DNA of 8,999 nucleotides from an uncultured Lautropia sp. (GCA_938046755.1 CALIXC010000305.1:1-8999), one strand, 5' to 3'; shown: positions 1-6,375, numbered from the stretch's first letter. Notes: generated from the letters alone by a model not told the origin. Numbers and translations: made by a program.

Positions 1-2136
1 CCCCCGCCCCCGCCGCCGCCGGCTCCTCCGGCTGCCCAGCCGGCAACCGCTGCCGGTGCGGCCAAGGATCGTCGTGGTGGCACGCTGCATCGTCCGTCGG
101 GTCAGCAGGCCGCACCTGCACAGGTCGAGAACGCCAGTGGTGGCCGCAACAAGCACGTCAAGTCCGAGAAGCTCTCGTCGTCCTGGCAGGATGACGCTTC
201 CCGCAAGCGGCGTCCGACTAAGGGCGGGCGCAATGACAGCAACGCGGGTGGTACCGGCACAGGCTGGCGCACGCGCGGCCCGCGTCGCGGCAACGACCGC
301 GATGCACGCCGTGGCGGCTTTGCTCAGACGCAGCAGCCCGAGGCGCCGATCGTGCGCGAAGTGCATGTGCCCGAGACCATCACGGTGGCCGATCTGGCCC
401 ACAAGATGGCGGTGAAGGCCACTGAGGTGATCAAGCAGCTGATGAAGCTGGGTCAGATGGTGACCATCAACCAGGTGCTGGACCAGGAAACCGCCATGAT
501 TCTGGTGGAGGAAATGGGCCACACCGCTATCGCGGCCAAGCTGGACGATCCGGAAGCGATGCTGGACGAGGTGGCTGCCGAGGACGTGGGCCCGGCCCTG
601 CCGCGGCCGCCGGTCGTGACCGTGATGGGTCACGTCGACCACGGCAAGACCTCGCTGCTGGACTACCTGCGGCGCACCAAGGTGGCGTCCGGCGAGGCAG
701 GGGGCATTACCCAGCACATCGGTGCCTATCACGTGAAGACGCCACGCGGTGTGGTCACGTTCCTCGATACTCCGGGTCACGCGGCCTTCACGGCGATGCG
801 TGCGCGGGGTGCCAAGGCTACCGACATCGTGATCCTGGTGGTGGCCGCCGACGATGGCGTGATGCCACAGACGATCGAGGCGATCTCGCACGCTCGGGCG
901 GCCGAGGTGCCGCTGGTGGTGGCCATCACCAAGATCGATAAGCCCGAGGCCAATCCCGATCGCGTTCGCCAGGAGCTGGTGGCGCAGAGTGTGGTGCCCG
1001 AGGAGTACGGTGGTGACGTGCCCTTCGTGGGCGTGTCGGCCAAGACCGGCCAGGGCATCGACGACCTGCTGGAGAACGTGCTGCTGCAGGCCGAGATCCT
1101 GGAGCTGCGTGCGCCCGAGAAGGCGCCGGCACGCGGTCTGGTGATCGAGGCACGGCTGGACAAGGGCCGTGGTCCGGTGGCCACCGTGCTGGTGCAGTCG
1201 GGTACGCTGTCGCGTGGCGACACGGTGCTGGTGGGCTCCACCTGGGGCCGGGTGCGCGCGATGATGGATGAGGCCGGCAGGAATGCCGCTTCGGCCACGC
1301 CGTCCTTCCCGGTCGAGATCCAGGGTCTGAACGATGTGCCGCAGGCCGGCGAGGAACTGATCGCCCTGGCCGACGAACGCAAGGCGCGCGAGATTGCGCT
1401 GTTCCGTCAGGGCAAGTTCCGCGACGTGAAGCTGGCACGCCAGCAGGCTGCCAAGCTCGAGAACATGTTCGACCAGATCGGCGAAGGCGAGGTGCAGACC
1501 CTGCCGCTGATCATCAAGGCCGACGTGCAGGGTTCGCAGGAAGCACTGGCGCACGCGCTGCTCAAGCTCAGCAATGCCGAGATCAAGGTGCAGATCGTGC
1601 ATGCCCAGGTCGGTGGCATCACCGAGAGCGACATCAACCTGGCGATCGCCTCGAAGGCGGTGGTCATCGGCTTCAACGTGCGGGCAGACCAGCCGGCACG
1701 GCGCATGGCCGAGACCAACGGCATCGACCTGCGCTACTACAACATCATCTACGACGCCGTGGACGATGTGAAGTCGGCGATGGAAGGCATGCTTTCGCCC
1801 GAGAAACGCGAGACGATGCTGGGCATGGTCGAGATCCGGCAGGTGTTTCGTGTCACGAAGGTGGGCACGGTGGCCGGCTGCTACGTTACCGAAGGTCTGG
1901 TGCGCCGGGATTCCGAAGTCCGCCTGCTGCGCGATTCCACCGTCATCTGGTCGGGTCGTATCGAGTCGCTCAAGCGCTTCAAGGATGACGCCAAGGAAGT
2001 CAAGGCTGGCTTCGAGTGCGGTATCACGCTGCACAACTACAGCGACATCCAGGAAGGCGACCAGCTGGAGGTCTTCGAGATCAAGGAAGTGGCCCGGACG
2101 CTGGCTTCCGCCGCGGGCGCCTCTGCAGCGGACTGA
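1..2136 (+). CDS. infB: Translation initiation factor IF2 (5' end outside the window)
   Basis: IF2 is the GTPase that brings initiator fMet-tRNA to the 30S subunit and promotes 50S joining. The frame is open from base 1, so the gene is truncated by the window edge; 711 codons are visible. Visible residues 1-8 are mostly proline, followed by a basic, low-complexity Gly/Arg/Asn-rich linker to about residue 115. This is typical of the variable N-terminal part of proteobacterial IF2. The IF2_N helical domain follows (VPETITVADLAHKMAVKA, from about residue 122). The G domain shows G1 GHVDHGKT (628-651), G3 DTPGH (766-780), G4 TKID (928-939) and G5 SAK (1036-1044). The beta-barrel domain II, domain III and the fMet-tRNA-binding C-terminal domain follow to the TGA at 2134. 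G4 normally reads NKID, so the Thr is unusual. A GTG at 352 is internal and is not the start. The stop lies 6 nt before rbfA, indicating one operon. Identification is secure. Confidence 0.97.
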   Translation, partial: PPPPPPPAPPAAQPATAAGAAKDRRGGTLHRPSGQQAAPAQVENASGGRNKHVKSEKLSSSWQDDASRKRRPTKGGRNDSNAGGTGTGWRTRGPRRGNDRDARRGGFAQTQQPEAPIVREVHVPETITVADLAHKMAVKATEVIKQLMKLGQMVTINQVLDQETAMILVEEMGHTAIAAKLDDPEAMLDEVAAEDVGPALPRPPVVTVMGHVDHGKTSLLDYLRRTKVASGEAGGITQHIGAYHVKTPRGVVTFLDTPGHAAFTAMRARGAKATDIVILVVAADDGVMPQTIEAISHARAAEVPLVVAITKIDKPEANPDRVRQELVAQSVVPEEYGGDVPFVGVSAKTGQGIDDLLENVLLQAEILELRAPEKAPARGLVIEARLDKGRGPVATVLVQSGTLSRGDTVLVGSTWGRVRAMMDEAGRNAASATPSFPVEIQGLNDVPQAGEELIALADERKAREIALFRQGKFRDVKLARQQAAKLENMFDQIGEGEVQTLPLIIKADVQGSQEALAHALLKLSNAEIKVQIVHAQVGGITESDINLAIASKAVVIGFNVRADQPARRMAETNGIDLRYYNIIYDAVDDVKSAMEGMLSPEKRETMLGMVEIRQVFRVTKVGTVAGCYVTEGLVRRDSEVRLLRDSTVIWSGRIESLKRFKDDAKEVKAGFECGITLHNYSDIQEGDQLEVFEIKEVARTLASAAGASAAD

Positions 2137-2142
2137 GGCACC

Positions 2143-2649
2143 ATGAAACGTAGACCAGGAGCAACGCCCGGGCGGGCGTTGCGCGTGACCGAGCTGCTGC
2201 ACCAGGAAATTGCCGAGCTGATCCGCACCGAGGTGAAGGATCCCCGGCTGGGTCTGGTGACGGTGACCGGTGTGGATCTGACGCCCGACTATGCGCATGC
2301 CACCGTGCATTTCTCGGTGCTGCCCGATGATGATGAACGGGTGGCCGAGACGCTGCGTGGCTTGAGGGCGGCGTCCGGCTTCCTGCGCTCGCTCGTCGGT
2401 CGCAGGGTGCGCATCCACACCACGCCCGAGCTGCACTTCGTGCACGATGCTTCCTCCCAGCGGGGCATCGAGATGGGCCGACTCATCGACGAGGCCAACT
2501 CGCGGCGGGCGGCCGATGATCCGGGTGACGTTGCGACGGACGCCGGGGACGGCTCGGCCGAGCTGCCGGATGGCGCTTTGGCCAGTGCCGCCCCTGCAAC
2601 GGCAGACCAGGTGTCTGCCCCTGTTGGCGCTGCGCGCCATGACAACTGA
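2143..2649 (+). CDS. rbfA: 30S ribosome-binding factor RbfA
   Basis: RbfA is a small KH-fold protein that binds immature 30S subunits near the 5' end of 16S rRNA and assists late maturation and cold adaptation. The product is 168 aa. Residues 10-115 match the family: RVTELLHQEIAELI, then EVKDPRLGLVTVTGVDLT, the ASGFLRSLVGRRVRI helix, and TPELHFVHDAS. The usual length is about 120-135 aa. The extra length is an acidic, Ala/Pro-rich tail from about residue 125 that looks disordered. The ATG start is preceded by GAGG (2135-2138), which overlaps the infB stop with 4-nt spacing, so translation is probably coupled to infB. truB begins 15 nt after the stop in the same frame. The family call is secure; the tail is the only odd part. 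Confidence 0.95.
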   Translation: MKRRPGATPGRALRVTELLHQEIAELIRTEVKDPRLGLVTVTGVDLTPDYAHATVHFSVLPDDDERVAETLRGLRAASGFLRSLVGRRVRIHTTPELHFVHDASSQRGIEMGRLIDEANSRRAADDPGDVATDAGDGSAELPDGALASAAPATADQVSAPVGAARHDN

Positions 2650-2664
2650 CCGGACGCACCGCGC

Positions 2665-3609
2665 TTGAAGGTCCACGGACTGCTGCTGCTCGACAAGCCG
2701 CTGGGCCTGTCTTCCAACACGGCCTTGCAGAAGGTGAAGCGCCTGCTGGGCGCGGACAAGGCTGGCCATGGGGGAACGCTGGACCCGATGGCCAGCGGGG
2801 TGCTCCCGCTGATGTTCGGAGAGGCCTGCAAGCTGGCCGGCGCGGCACTCACGCATGACAAGGCCTACGAGGCCGAGGTCTGCTTCGGCATTACCACGGC
2901 CACCGATGACGTGGAAGGCGAGGTGATCTCCCGCTCGGATGAACGCCCCACGCGTGAGGCGCTGTTGGCGACGCTGCCGCACTTCATGGGGGTCATCCAG
3001 CAGGTGCCGCCGGTGTATTCGGCCCTGAAGGTGGGTGGCAAGGCGATGTACCGCCATGCCCGCGAGGGCGCCCCGGTGGCGGCCCAGCCCCGCGAGGTGC
3101 GGGTCGATGTCATCGAGTTGCTGGATTTTGACGGTGAGCGGGCGCGTCTGCGCATCGAATGCGGCAGCGGCACCTATATCCGTTCCATTGCCCGCGATCT
3201 GGGCGCAGCCCTGGGGTGTGGCGCCCATCTGAGCGGTCTGAGGCGTACTCGCGTTGGCCAGTATCGCGTGCAGGATGCGGTGACGCTGGATGCGTTGCTG
3301 GCCGAGGGGCCGATGGCAGCGCAGTCCCATCTGCATGGGCTGCTGGCGCTGGTGGCCGGTTGGCCGCAGGCTGAGCTGACGGATGAACAGGCCCGGCGCT
3401 TTGCACAGGGCCAGGCAGTGCCCTGGCAGACCACAACGAACCCGAATGCCGATCTCTCGTCGCCGTTACCCGCCGGGCCCGCCATCGATGCCCCGGAGGG
3501 CCAGGTGGCGGTATTGCATGGTGGCCGGCTGGCCGGATTGGCCCGCCAGGTCCCCCAGCCCGATGGCAGCGTGCGTCTGGCACCGCTGCGGGTCATCGTG
3601 CCTGATTGA
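2665..3609 (+). CDS. truB: tRNA pseudouridine(55) synthase TruB
   Basis: TruB isomerises U55 in the T-loop of tRNAs to pseudouridine. The product is 314 aa, the usual length. Residues 4-20 carry the LLLLDKPLGLSSN motif. Residues 34-45 (GHGGTLDPMASG) carry the catalytic aspartate, D40 (2782-2784). The PPVYSALKVGGKAMY segment and GSGTYIRSIARDLG complete the catalytic domain. A PUA-like RNA-binding domain ends the protein (VAVLHGGRLAGLARQV near residue 285), after an insert rich in Pro, Asn and Ser. The start is inferred to be TTG at 2665. The in-frame rbfA stop at 2647 prevents extension beyond 5 further codons, and none of those is a start codon. I see no clear Shine-Dalgarno sequence, so re-initiation after rbfA is likely. 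Function is secure; the start is fairly sure. Confidence 0.95.
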   Translation: MKVHGLLLLDKPLGLSSNTALQKVKRLLGADKAGHGGTLDPMASGVLPLMFGEACKLAGAALTHDKAYEAEVCFGITTATDDVEGEVISRSDERPTREALLATLPHFMGVIQQVPPVYSALKVGGKAMYRHAREGAPVAAQPREVRVDVIELLDFDGERARLRIECGSGTYIRSIARDLGAALGCGAHLSGLRRTRVGQYRVQDAVTLDALLAEGPMAAQSHLHGLLALVAGWPQAELTDEQARRFAQGQAVPWQTTTNPNADLSSPLPAGPAIDAPEGQVAVLHGGRLAGLARQVPQPDGSVRLAPLRVIVPD

Positions 3610-3693
3610 TCGTGACTGACTGAACAACATGCCGAGCCGGCCGGGCCGTCCTGATAGGGACGAGATGTCTGCGCCGCAAGGACTTTCCGAAAC

Positions 3694-3714
3694 GCAACCC
3701 CGGTTGCCCTTTTT
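3694..3714 (+). terminator. Weak hairpin plus T-run upstream of typA (terminator or attenuator candidate)
   Basis: GCAAC (3694-3698) pairs with GTTGC (3703-3707) across a CCCG loop, followed by CC and TTTTT (3710-3714). This has the form of a short intrinsic terminator for the infB-rbfA-truB transcript. The stem is only 5 bp, and the T-run ends 20 nt before the typA GTG. A typA promoter upstream would therefore have to read through it. I found no convincing promoter in 3610-3734. It may be a leader hairpin or chance. Confidence 0.3.
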
Positions 3715-3734
3715 GATTCGATTCGAGACTGAGC

Positions 3735-5603
3735 GTGTCTGACACCAACACATCTTCTGCACCCCAGCCGATCCGCAACATTGCGATCATCGCGCACGTC
3801 GACCACGGCAAGACCACGCTGGTGGATCAGCTGCTGCGTCAGTCCGGCACGTTCCGGGCCAACCAGCAGGTCAACGAGCGGGTGATGGACTCCAACGATC
3901 TGGAGCGCGAGCGGGGCATTACCATTCTGGCCAAGAACTGCGCGGTCGAGTACAAGGGCACGCGGATCAACATCGTCGACACCCCGGGACACGCGGACTT
4001 CGGCGGCGAGGTGGAGCGTGCGCTGTCGATGGTGGACGGTGTCCTGCTGCTGGTGGACGCCATGGACGGCCCGATGCCGCAGACCCGCTTCGTGACACGC
4101 AAGGCGCTGGCGCTGGGCCTGCGCCCCATCGTGGTGGTCAACAAGATTGACCGTCCCGGTGCCCGGCCGCACTGGGTGGTGGACCAGACCTTCGACCTGT
4201 TCGACCGGCTGGGTGCCACCGAAGAGCAGCTGGACTTCCCGGTGATCTACGCCTCGGCGCTGGCGGGCTATGCGGTGAATGAAGTGGAAGAGGCCGAGGC
4301 TGCCGCGGCGGCCGAGAATCCGACCATGGCGCCGCTCTTTGACGCCATCCTGTCCCGCGTGCCGGCCCGTGCCGATGATCCGGACGGCCCGCTGCAGTTC
4401 CAGATCTCGGCGCTGGACTATTCCAGCTATGTGGGCCGTATCGGCATTGGCCGCATCAACCGTGGCACGCTGCGCGGTGGTGAATCGGTGCTGCTGATGC
4501 ACGGTGACGAGAAGGCACCGGTTACGGTGAAGGTGAACCAGGTGCTGCGCTTCCGAGGTCTGGAGCGCGAGGTGGTGCCTTTCGCTCAGGCCGGCGACAT
4601 CGTGGCCATCAATGGCATCGAGAACATCGACATCGGCTCCACGCTGTGCAAGATCGGCAACCCCGATCCGCTGCCGCTGCTGCGCATCGACGAGCCCACG
4701 CTGACCATGGAGTTCCTAGTCAACACCTCGCCACTGGCTGGCCGCGAGGGCAAATACGTCACCAGCCGCCAGATCCGCGAGCGTCTGGAGCGTGAGCTGC
4801 AGGCCAACGTGGCGTTGCGCGTGGAGTTCACCGAAGATTCCGACACCTTCGTGGTGTCGGGTCGTGGCCAGCTGCACCTGACCATCCTGCTGGAGAACAT
4901 GCGTCGCGAAGGCTACGAGCTGGCGGTGTCGCGGCCCAAGCCGCGTCTGATGGTGGTGGATGGCGAACGTCAGGAGCCTTACGAGGTGCTGACGATGGAC
5001 CTGGAGGAAGAGCACCAGGGCGCGGTGATGGAGGCGCTGGGTCGCCGCCGTGGCGAGCTTCAGAACATGGAGCCGGACGGCAAGGGCCGGGTGCGTCTGG
5101 AATACCGGGTGCCGGCCCGTGGCCTGATCGGCTTCCAGAACGAGTTCCTGAACACGACGCGCGGCACCGGCATCATGAGCCACGTCTTCGAGGAGTACGG
5201 CCCGTGGGCTGGTGAGATCGAGGGGCGCCGCCAGGGCGTGCTGATCTCGCAGGATGACGGGGCCGCCGTGGCCTATGCGCTCTGGAAGCTGCAGGATCGG
5301 GGCCGGATGTTCGTCAAGCCCAACGATGCGCTGTACGAGGGCATGATCATCGGCATTCATACGCGTGACAATGATCTGGTGGTCAACCCGATCCGCGAGA
5401 AGAAGCTGACCAACGTGCGCGCTTCGGGCAAGGACGAGGCCATCAACCTGACGCCGCCCATCGAGCTGACGCTGGAAAAGGCCGTCGAGTTCATTGCCGA
5501 CGACGAACTGGTGGAGATCACGCCGAAGAGCATCCGCCTGCGCAAGCGTCACCTGAAGGAGCACGAGCGCCGCCGTGCCAGCCGGGAGGGTGAGGGGGCC
5601 TGA
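3735..5603 (+). CDS. typA: Ribosome-associated GTPase TypA/BipA
   Basis: BipA/TypA is an EF-G-like translational GTPase that binds the ribosome and supports 50S assembly, low-temperature growth and stress responses. The product is 622 aa, against about 605-610 typical. The G domain shows G1 AHVDHGKT (residues 20-27), the switch I segment ERERGITILAKN, G3 DTPGHADFGGEVERAL, G4 NKIDRPGARP and G5 ASALAGYA. Domain II, an EF-G-like domain III (REGKYVTSRQIRERLERE) and the diagnostic BipA C-terminal part follow, including RGLIGFQNEFLNTTRGTGIM and the segment through NLTPPIELTLEKAVEFI. It ends in a basic tail (RKRHLKEHERRRASREGEG). The start is GTG at 3735. The frame closes upstream at a TGA at 3714 and no ATG lies between, so no better start exists; the ribosome-binding site is weak. 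The position directly after truB is usual in Burkholderiales. Confidence 0.97.
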   Translation: MSDTNTSSAPQPIRNIAIIAHVDHGKTTLVDQLLRQSGTFRANQQVNERVMDSNDLERERGITILAKNCAVEYKGTRINIVDTPGHADFGGEVERALSMVDGVLLLVDAMDGPMPQTRFVTRKALALGLRPIVVVNKIDRPGARPHWVVDQTFDLFDRLGATEEQLDFPVIYASALAGYAVNEVEEAEAAAAAENPTMAPLFDAILSRVPARADDPDGPLQFQISALDYSSYVGRIGIGRINRGTLRGGESVLLMHGDEKAPVTVKVNQVLRFRGLEREVVPFAQAGDIVAINGIENIDIGSTLCKIGNPDPLPLLRIDEPTLTMEFLVNTSPLAGREGKYVTSRQIRERLERELQANVALRVEFTEDSDTFVVSGRGQLHLTILLENMRREGYELAVSRPKPRLMVVDGERQEPYEVLTMDLEEEHQGAVMEALGRRRGELQNMEPDGKGRVRLEYRVPARGLIGFQNEFLNTTRGTGIMSHVFEEYGPWAGEIEGRRQGVLISQDDGAAVAYALWKLQDRGRMFVKPNDALYEGMIIGIHTRDNDLVVNPIREKKLTNVRASGKDEAINLTPPIELTLEKAVEFIADDELVEITPKSIRLRKRHLKEHERRRASREGEGA

Positions 5604-5605
5604 TT

Positions 5606-5773
5606 GCCTGCTTCGCGCGTGTCATCCCCTCCTGCCTTGTGCCGGCCCCGGAACGTTGCGCTGACAGAGGGGGCAACAGGTCATGCGACACGCGTCCCGA
5701 ACCACACGCAGGCTGGATGCGTATGCAGGCCTAACACGGATTTGCTCCCGCGTGTGTAACCCCGCACGACAGG
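5606..5773 (+). other. typA 3' segment with nested inverted repeats; no protein gene seen
   Basis: These 168 nt separate the typA stop from its first strong terminator, an unusually long 3' region. I see no credible ORF. Three pairs of complementary arms are nested: GCCTGC (5606-5611) with GCAGGC (5708-5713, or alternatively 5725-5730); CGCGTGTC (5616-5623) with GACACGCG (5687-5694); and CCCCTC (5626-5631) with GAGGGG (5667-5672). Read as RNA they stack into one long imperfect helix with internal loops. In GC-rich DNA some such pairing is expected by chance. It could be a structured 3' UTR, a 3'-derived small RNA, or nothing. Confidence 0.3.
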
Positions 5774-5795
5774 GGCCGGAAATCCGGCCGTTTTT
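5774..5795 (+). terminator. Strong intrinsic terminator after typA
   Basis: GGCCGG (5774-5779), loop AAAT and CCGGCC (5784-5789) form a perfect 6-bp GC stem, followed by G and TTTTT (5791-5795). The T-run gives the + direction; there is no A-run on the other side. It ends transcription 170-190 nt after the typA stop. Confidence 0.8.
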
Positions 5796-5806
5796 GCACT
5801 TCACGT

Positions 5807-5812
5807 TATGAT
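5807..5812 (+). promoter_or_regulatory. Possible -10 element (TATGAT) just after the typA terminator
   Basis: TATGAT matches the sigma-70 -10 consensus at 5 of 6 positions and sits 12 nt after the typA terminator's T-run. No acceptable -35 lies at 16-19 nt spacing, because those positions fall in the terminator stem. The TTGCAC at 5794-5799 is too close. If active, it would start an RNA near 5818-5820. Confidence 0.3.
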
Positions 5813-5915
5813 CGGAGGCGAGGGGTACCTGTGGTGCCGGCCCGTGCCGGCATCCGGTTGCTGTAACCGTGCCTCTCCGTATCAAGCCGTCCCTCGTTCG
5901 ACGGCTTTTGTTTTT
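5813..5915 (+). ncRNA. Candidate small RNA (about 100 nt) between two terminators
   Basis: This segment lies between the typA terminator and a second terminator and holds no convincing ORF. It can fold as a three-way junction. The outer stem is CGGAG (5813-5817) with CTCCG (5875-5879). The first hairpin is TGCCGGC (5835-5841), loop CCGT, GCCGGCA (5846-5852). The second is CGGTT (5855-5859), loop GCTGT, AACCG (5865-5869). It ends in the terminator at 5884-5915. This layout (possible -10, compact fold, Rho-independent end) is typical of stand-alone sRNA genes. One conflict: a start placed by the TATGAT at 5807 would fall at about 5818-5820 and remove the 5' arm of the outer stem. I do not recognise a known RNA family. 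The alternative is a tandem terminator region or an untranslated leader. Confidence 0.4.
5884..5915 (+). terminator. Strong intrinsic terminator
   Basis: AAGCCGTC (5884-5891) pairs with GACGGCTT (5900-5907) across an 8-nt loop. The T-rich tract TTTTGTTTTT follows (5906-5915, its first two T being part of the stem). This is an 8-bp perfect stem with a good U-tract on the + strand. No protein gene lies between it and the terminator at 5774-5795, which is why a small RNA is suspected between them. Confidence 0.8.
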
Positions 5916-5923
5916 CCCACCGT

Positions 5924-6005
5924 GGCCTGGGTGGCAGGCCCCTGCAGGATCGTCCCGGTGTGCAGCACACCGGCGACGGTCCCGGTTGCCGGCCGTCGTG
6001 CAGGG
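5924..6005 (+). promoter_or_regulatory. Structured segment ahead of the SWIB gene (possible leader RNA element)
   Basis: First comes a hairpin GGCCTG (5924-5929) / CAGGCC (5935-5940). A three-way-junction-like fold follows. Its closing stem is CCTGCA (5941-5946) with TGCAGG (5999-6004). Arm 2 is CCGGTGTG (5955-5962), loop CAG, CACACCGG (5966-5973). Arm 3 is CGACGG (5974-5979) with CCGTCG (5993-5998), continued by CCGG/CCGG around a TTG loop. Arm 2 can instead extend to about 16 bp over 5947-5982 with one bulged C, which would break arm 3. Two competing folds of this sort are typical of regulatory leaders. No known riboswitch consensus is recognised and no promoter before it is clear, so whether it is transcribed as a leader is inference. 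Confidence 0.35.
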
Positions 6006-6023
6006 CGGATCCCGTCTTCGAGG

Positions 6024-6051
6024 GTCACTTTTTCTTTTTCGGCAGTAAAGA
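6024..6051 (+). promoter_or_regulatory. Weak promoter candidate for the SWIB gene
   Basis: An A/T-rich patch (6028-6060) stands out in the GC-rich surroundings. TAAAGA (6046-6051) could serve as a -10, placing the start near 6058 and leaving a leader of about 13 nt that carries the AAGGAG ribosome-binding site. The matching -35 position (GTCACT, 6024-6029, 16-nt spacer) is poor. If this promoter is used, the fold at 5924-6005 would lie upstream of the transcript. Confidence 0.25.
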
Positions 6052-6070
6052 TCATTATCAAGGAGCATCG

Positions 6071-6358
6071 ATGAGCAACACTTCGGACCAGAAACCCGCC
6101 GCCAGGCGCACCCCCAACGCCGCCTTCAGCGCCGCCCTTACGCCCAGTCCCGAACTGGCCGCCGTGATCGGTGCCGAGCCCAGTCTGCGTACCGAAGTGA
6201 CAAAGAAGATCTGGGACTACATCAAGGCCCACAACCTGCAGAACCCCGAGAACAAGCGCATGATCCGTGCCGATGACAGGCTGCGCGCGGTGTTCGGCCA
6301 GGACGAGGTGTCGATGTTCGAGATGACCCGGCTGGTCAACAAACACCTCACGAAGTGA
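6071..6358 (+). CDS. SWIB/MDM2-domain protein
   Basis: This is a 95-aa protein whose residues 25-94 form a SWIB (SWI/SNF complex B / MDM2-like) domain. The SWIB core is clear: LTPSPELAAVIG, then EVTKKIWDYIKAHNLQ, the ENKRMIRADDRLRAVFG segment, and VSMFEMTRLVNKHL. The fold is best known from eukaryotic chromatin remodelling and p53 regulation. Small stand-alone versions are common in Burkholderiales and other proteobacteria, and in chlamydiae the domain is fused to topoisomerase I. A DNA- or nucleoid-associated role is usually proposed but unproven. The N-terminal 24 residues are a short hydrophilic segment (QKPAARRTPNAAF), much shorter than the Lys/Ala-rich tails of many relatives. The start is ATG 6071, preceded at 5-nt spacing by AAGGAG (6060-6065). 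The frame stays open further upstream but runs into the structured leader and looks non-coding. Confidence 0.93.
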   Translation: MSNTSDQKPAARRTPNAAFSAALTPSPELAAVIGAEPSLRTEVTKKIWDYIKAHNLQNPENKRMIRADDRLRAVFGQDEVSMFEMTRLVNKHLTK

Positions 6359-6375
6359 AAGCCAGCGTGGAAAGC

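Noticed and set aside
352..354. GTG at 352 as the start of infB
   Set aside because: The same frame is open to base 1 and encodes a typical IF2 linker, so the gene starts outside the window. Tandem internal starts are known for IF2 in enterobacteria, but nothing here supports one at this GTG.
3174..4502. A 442-codon open frame on the minus strand
   Set aside because: It lies antisense to truB and typA, whose products are unmistakable. The His/Arg/Gln-rich translation is a typical shadow of high-GC coding DNA.
4716..5564. A 282-codon minus-strand open frame inside typA
   Set aside because: Antisense shadow of the conserved TypA domains III-V. No recognisable motif of its own.
5606..5795. 6S RNA, 4.5S (SRP) RNA or a cobalamin riboswitch in the typA 3' region
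   Set aside because: I looked for the characteristic conserved stretches (such as the SRP GGAAGGAAGC-type loop and the B12 box) on both strands and did not find them.
5960..6070. Upstream in-frame extension of the SWIB protein by 37 codons
   Set aside because: It reads the arms of the structured leader, has no ribosome-binding site and lacks family similarity. ATG 6071 has AAGGAG at ideal spacing.
5808..6074. An 88-codon + strand open frame across the region between typA and the SWIB gene
   Set aside because: It runs through two hairpins and a terminator, has a Cys/Arg/Pro-rich shadow-like composition and ends just past the SWIB start. No family resemblance.
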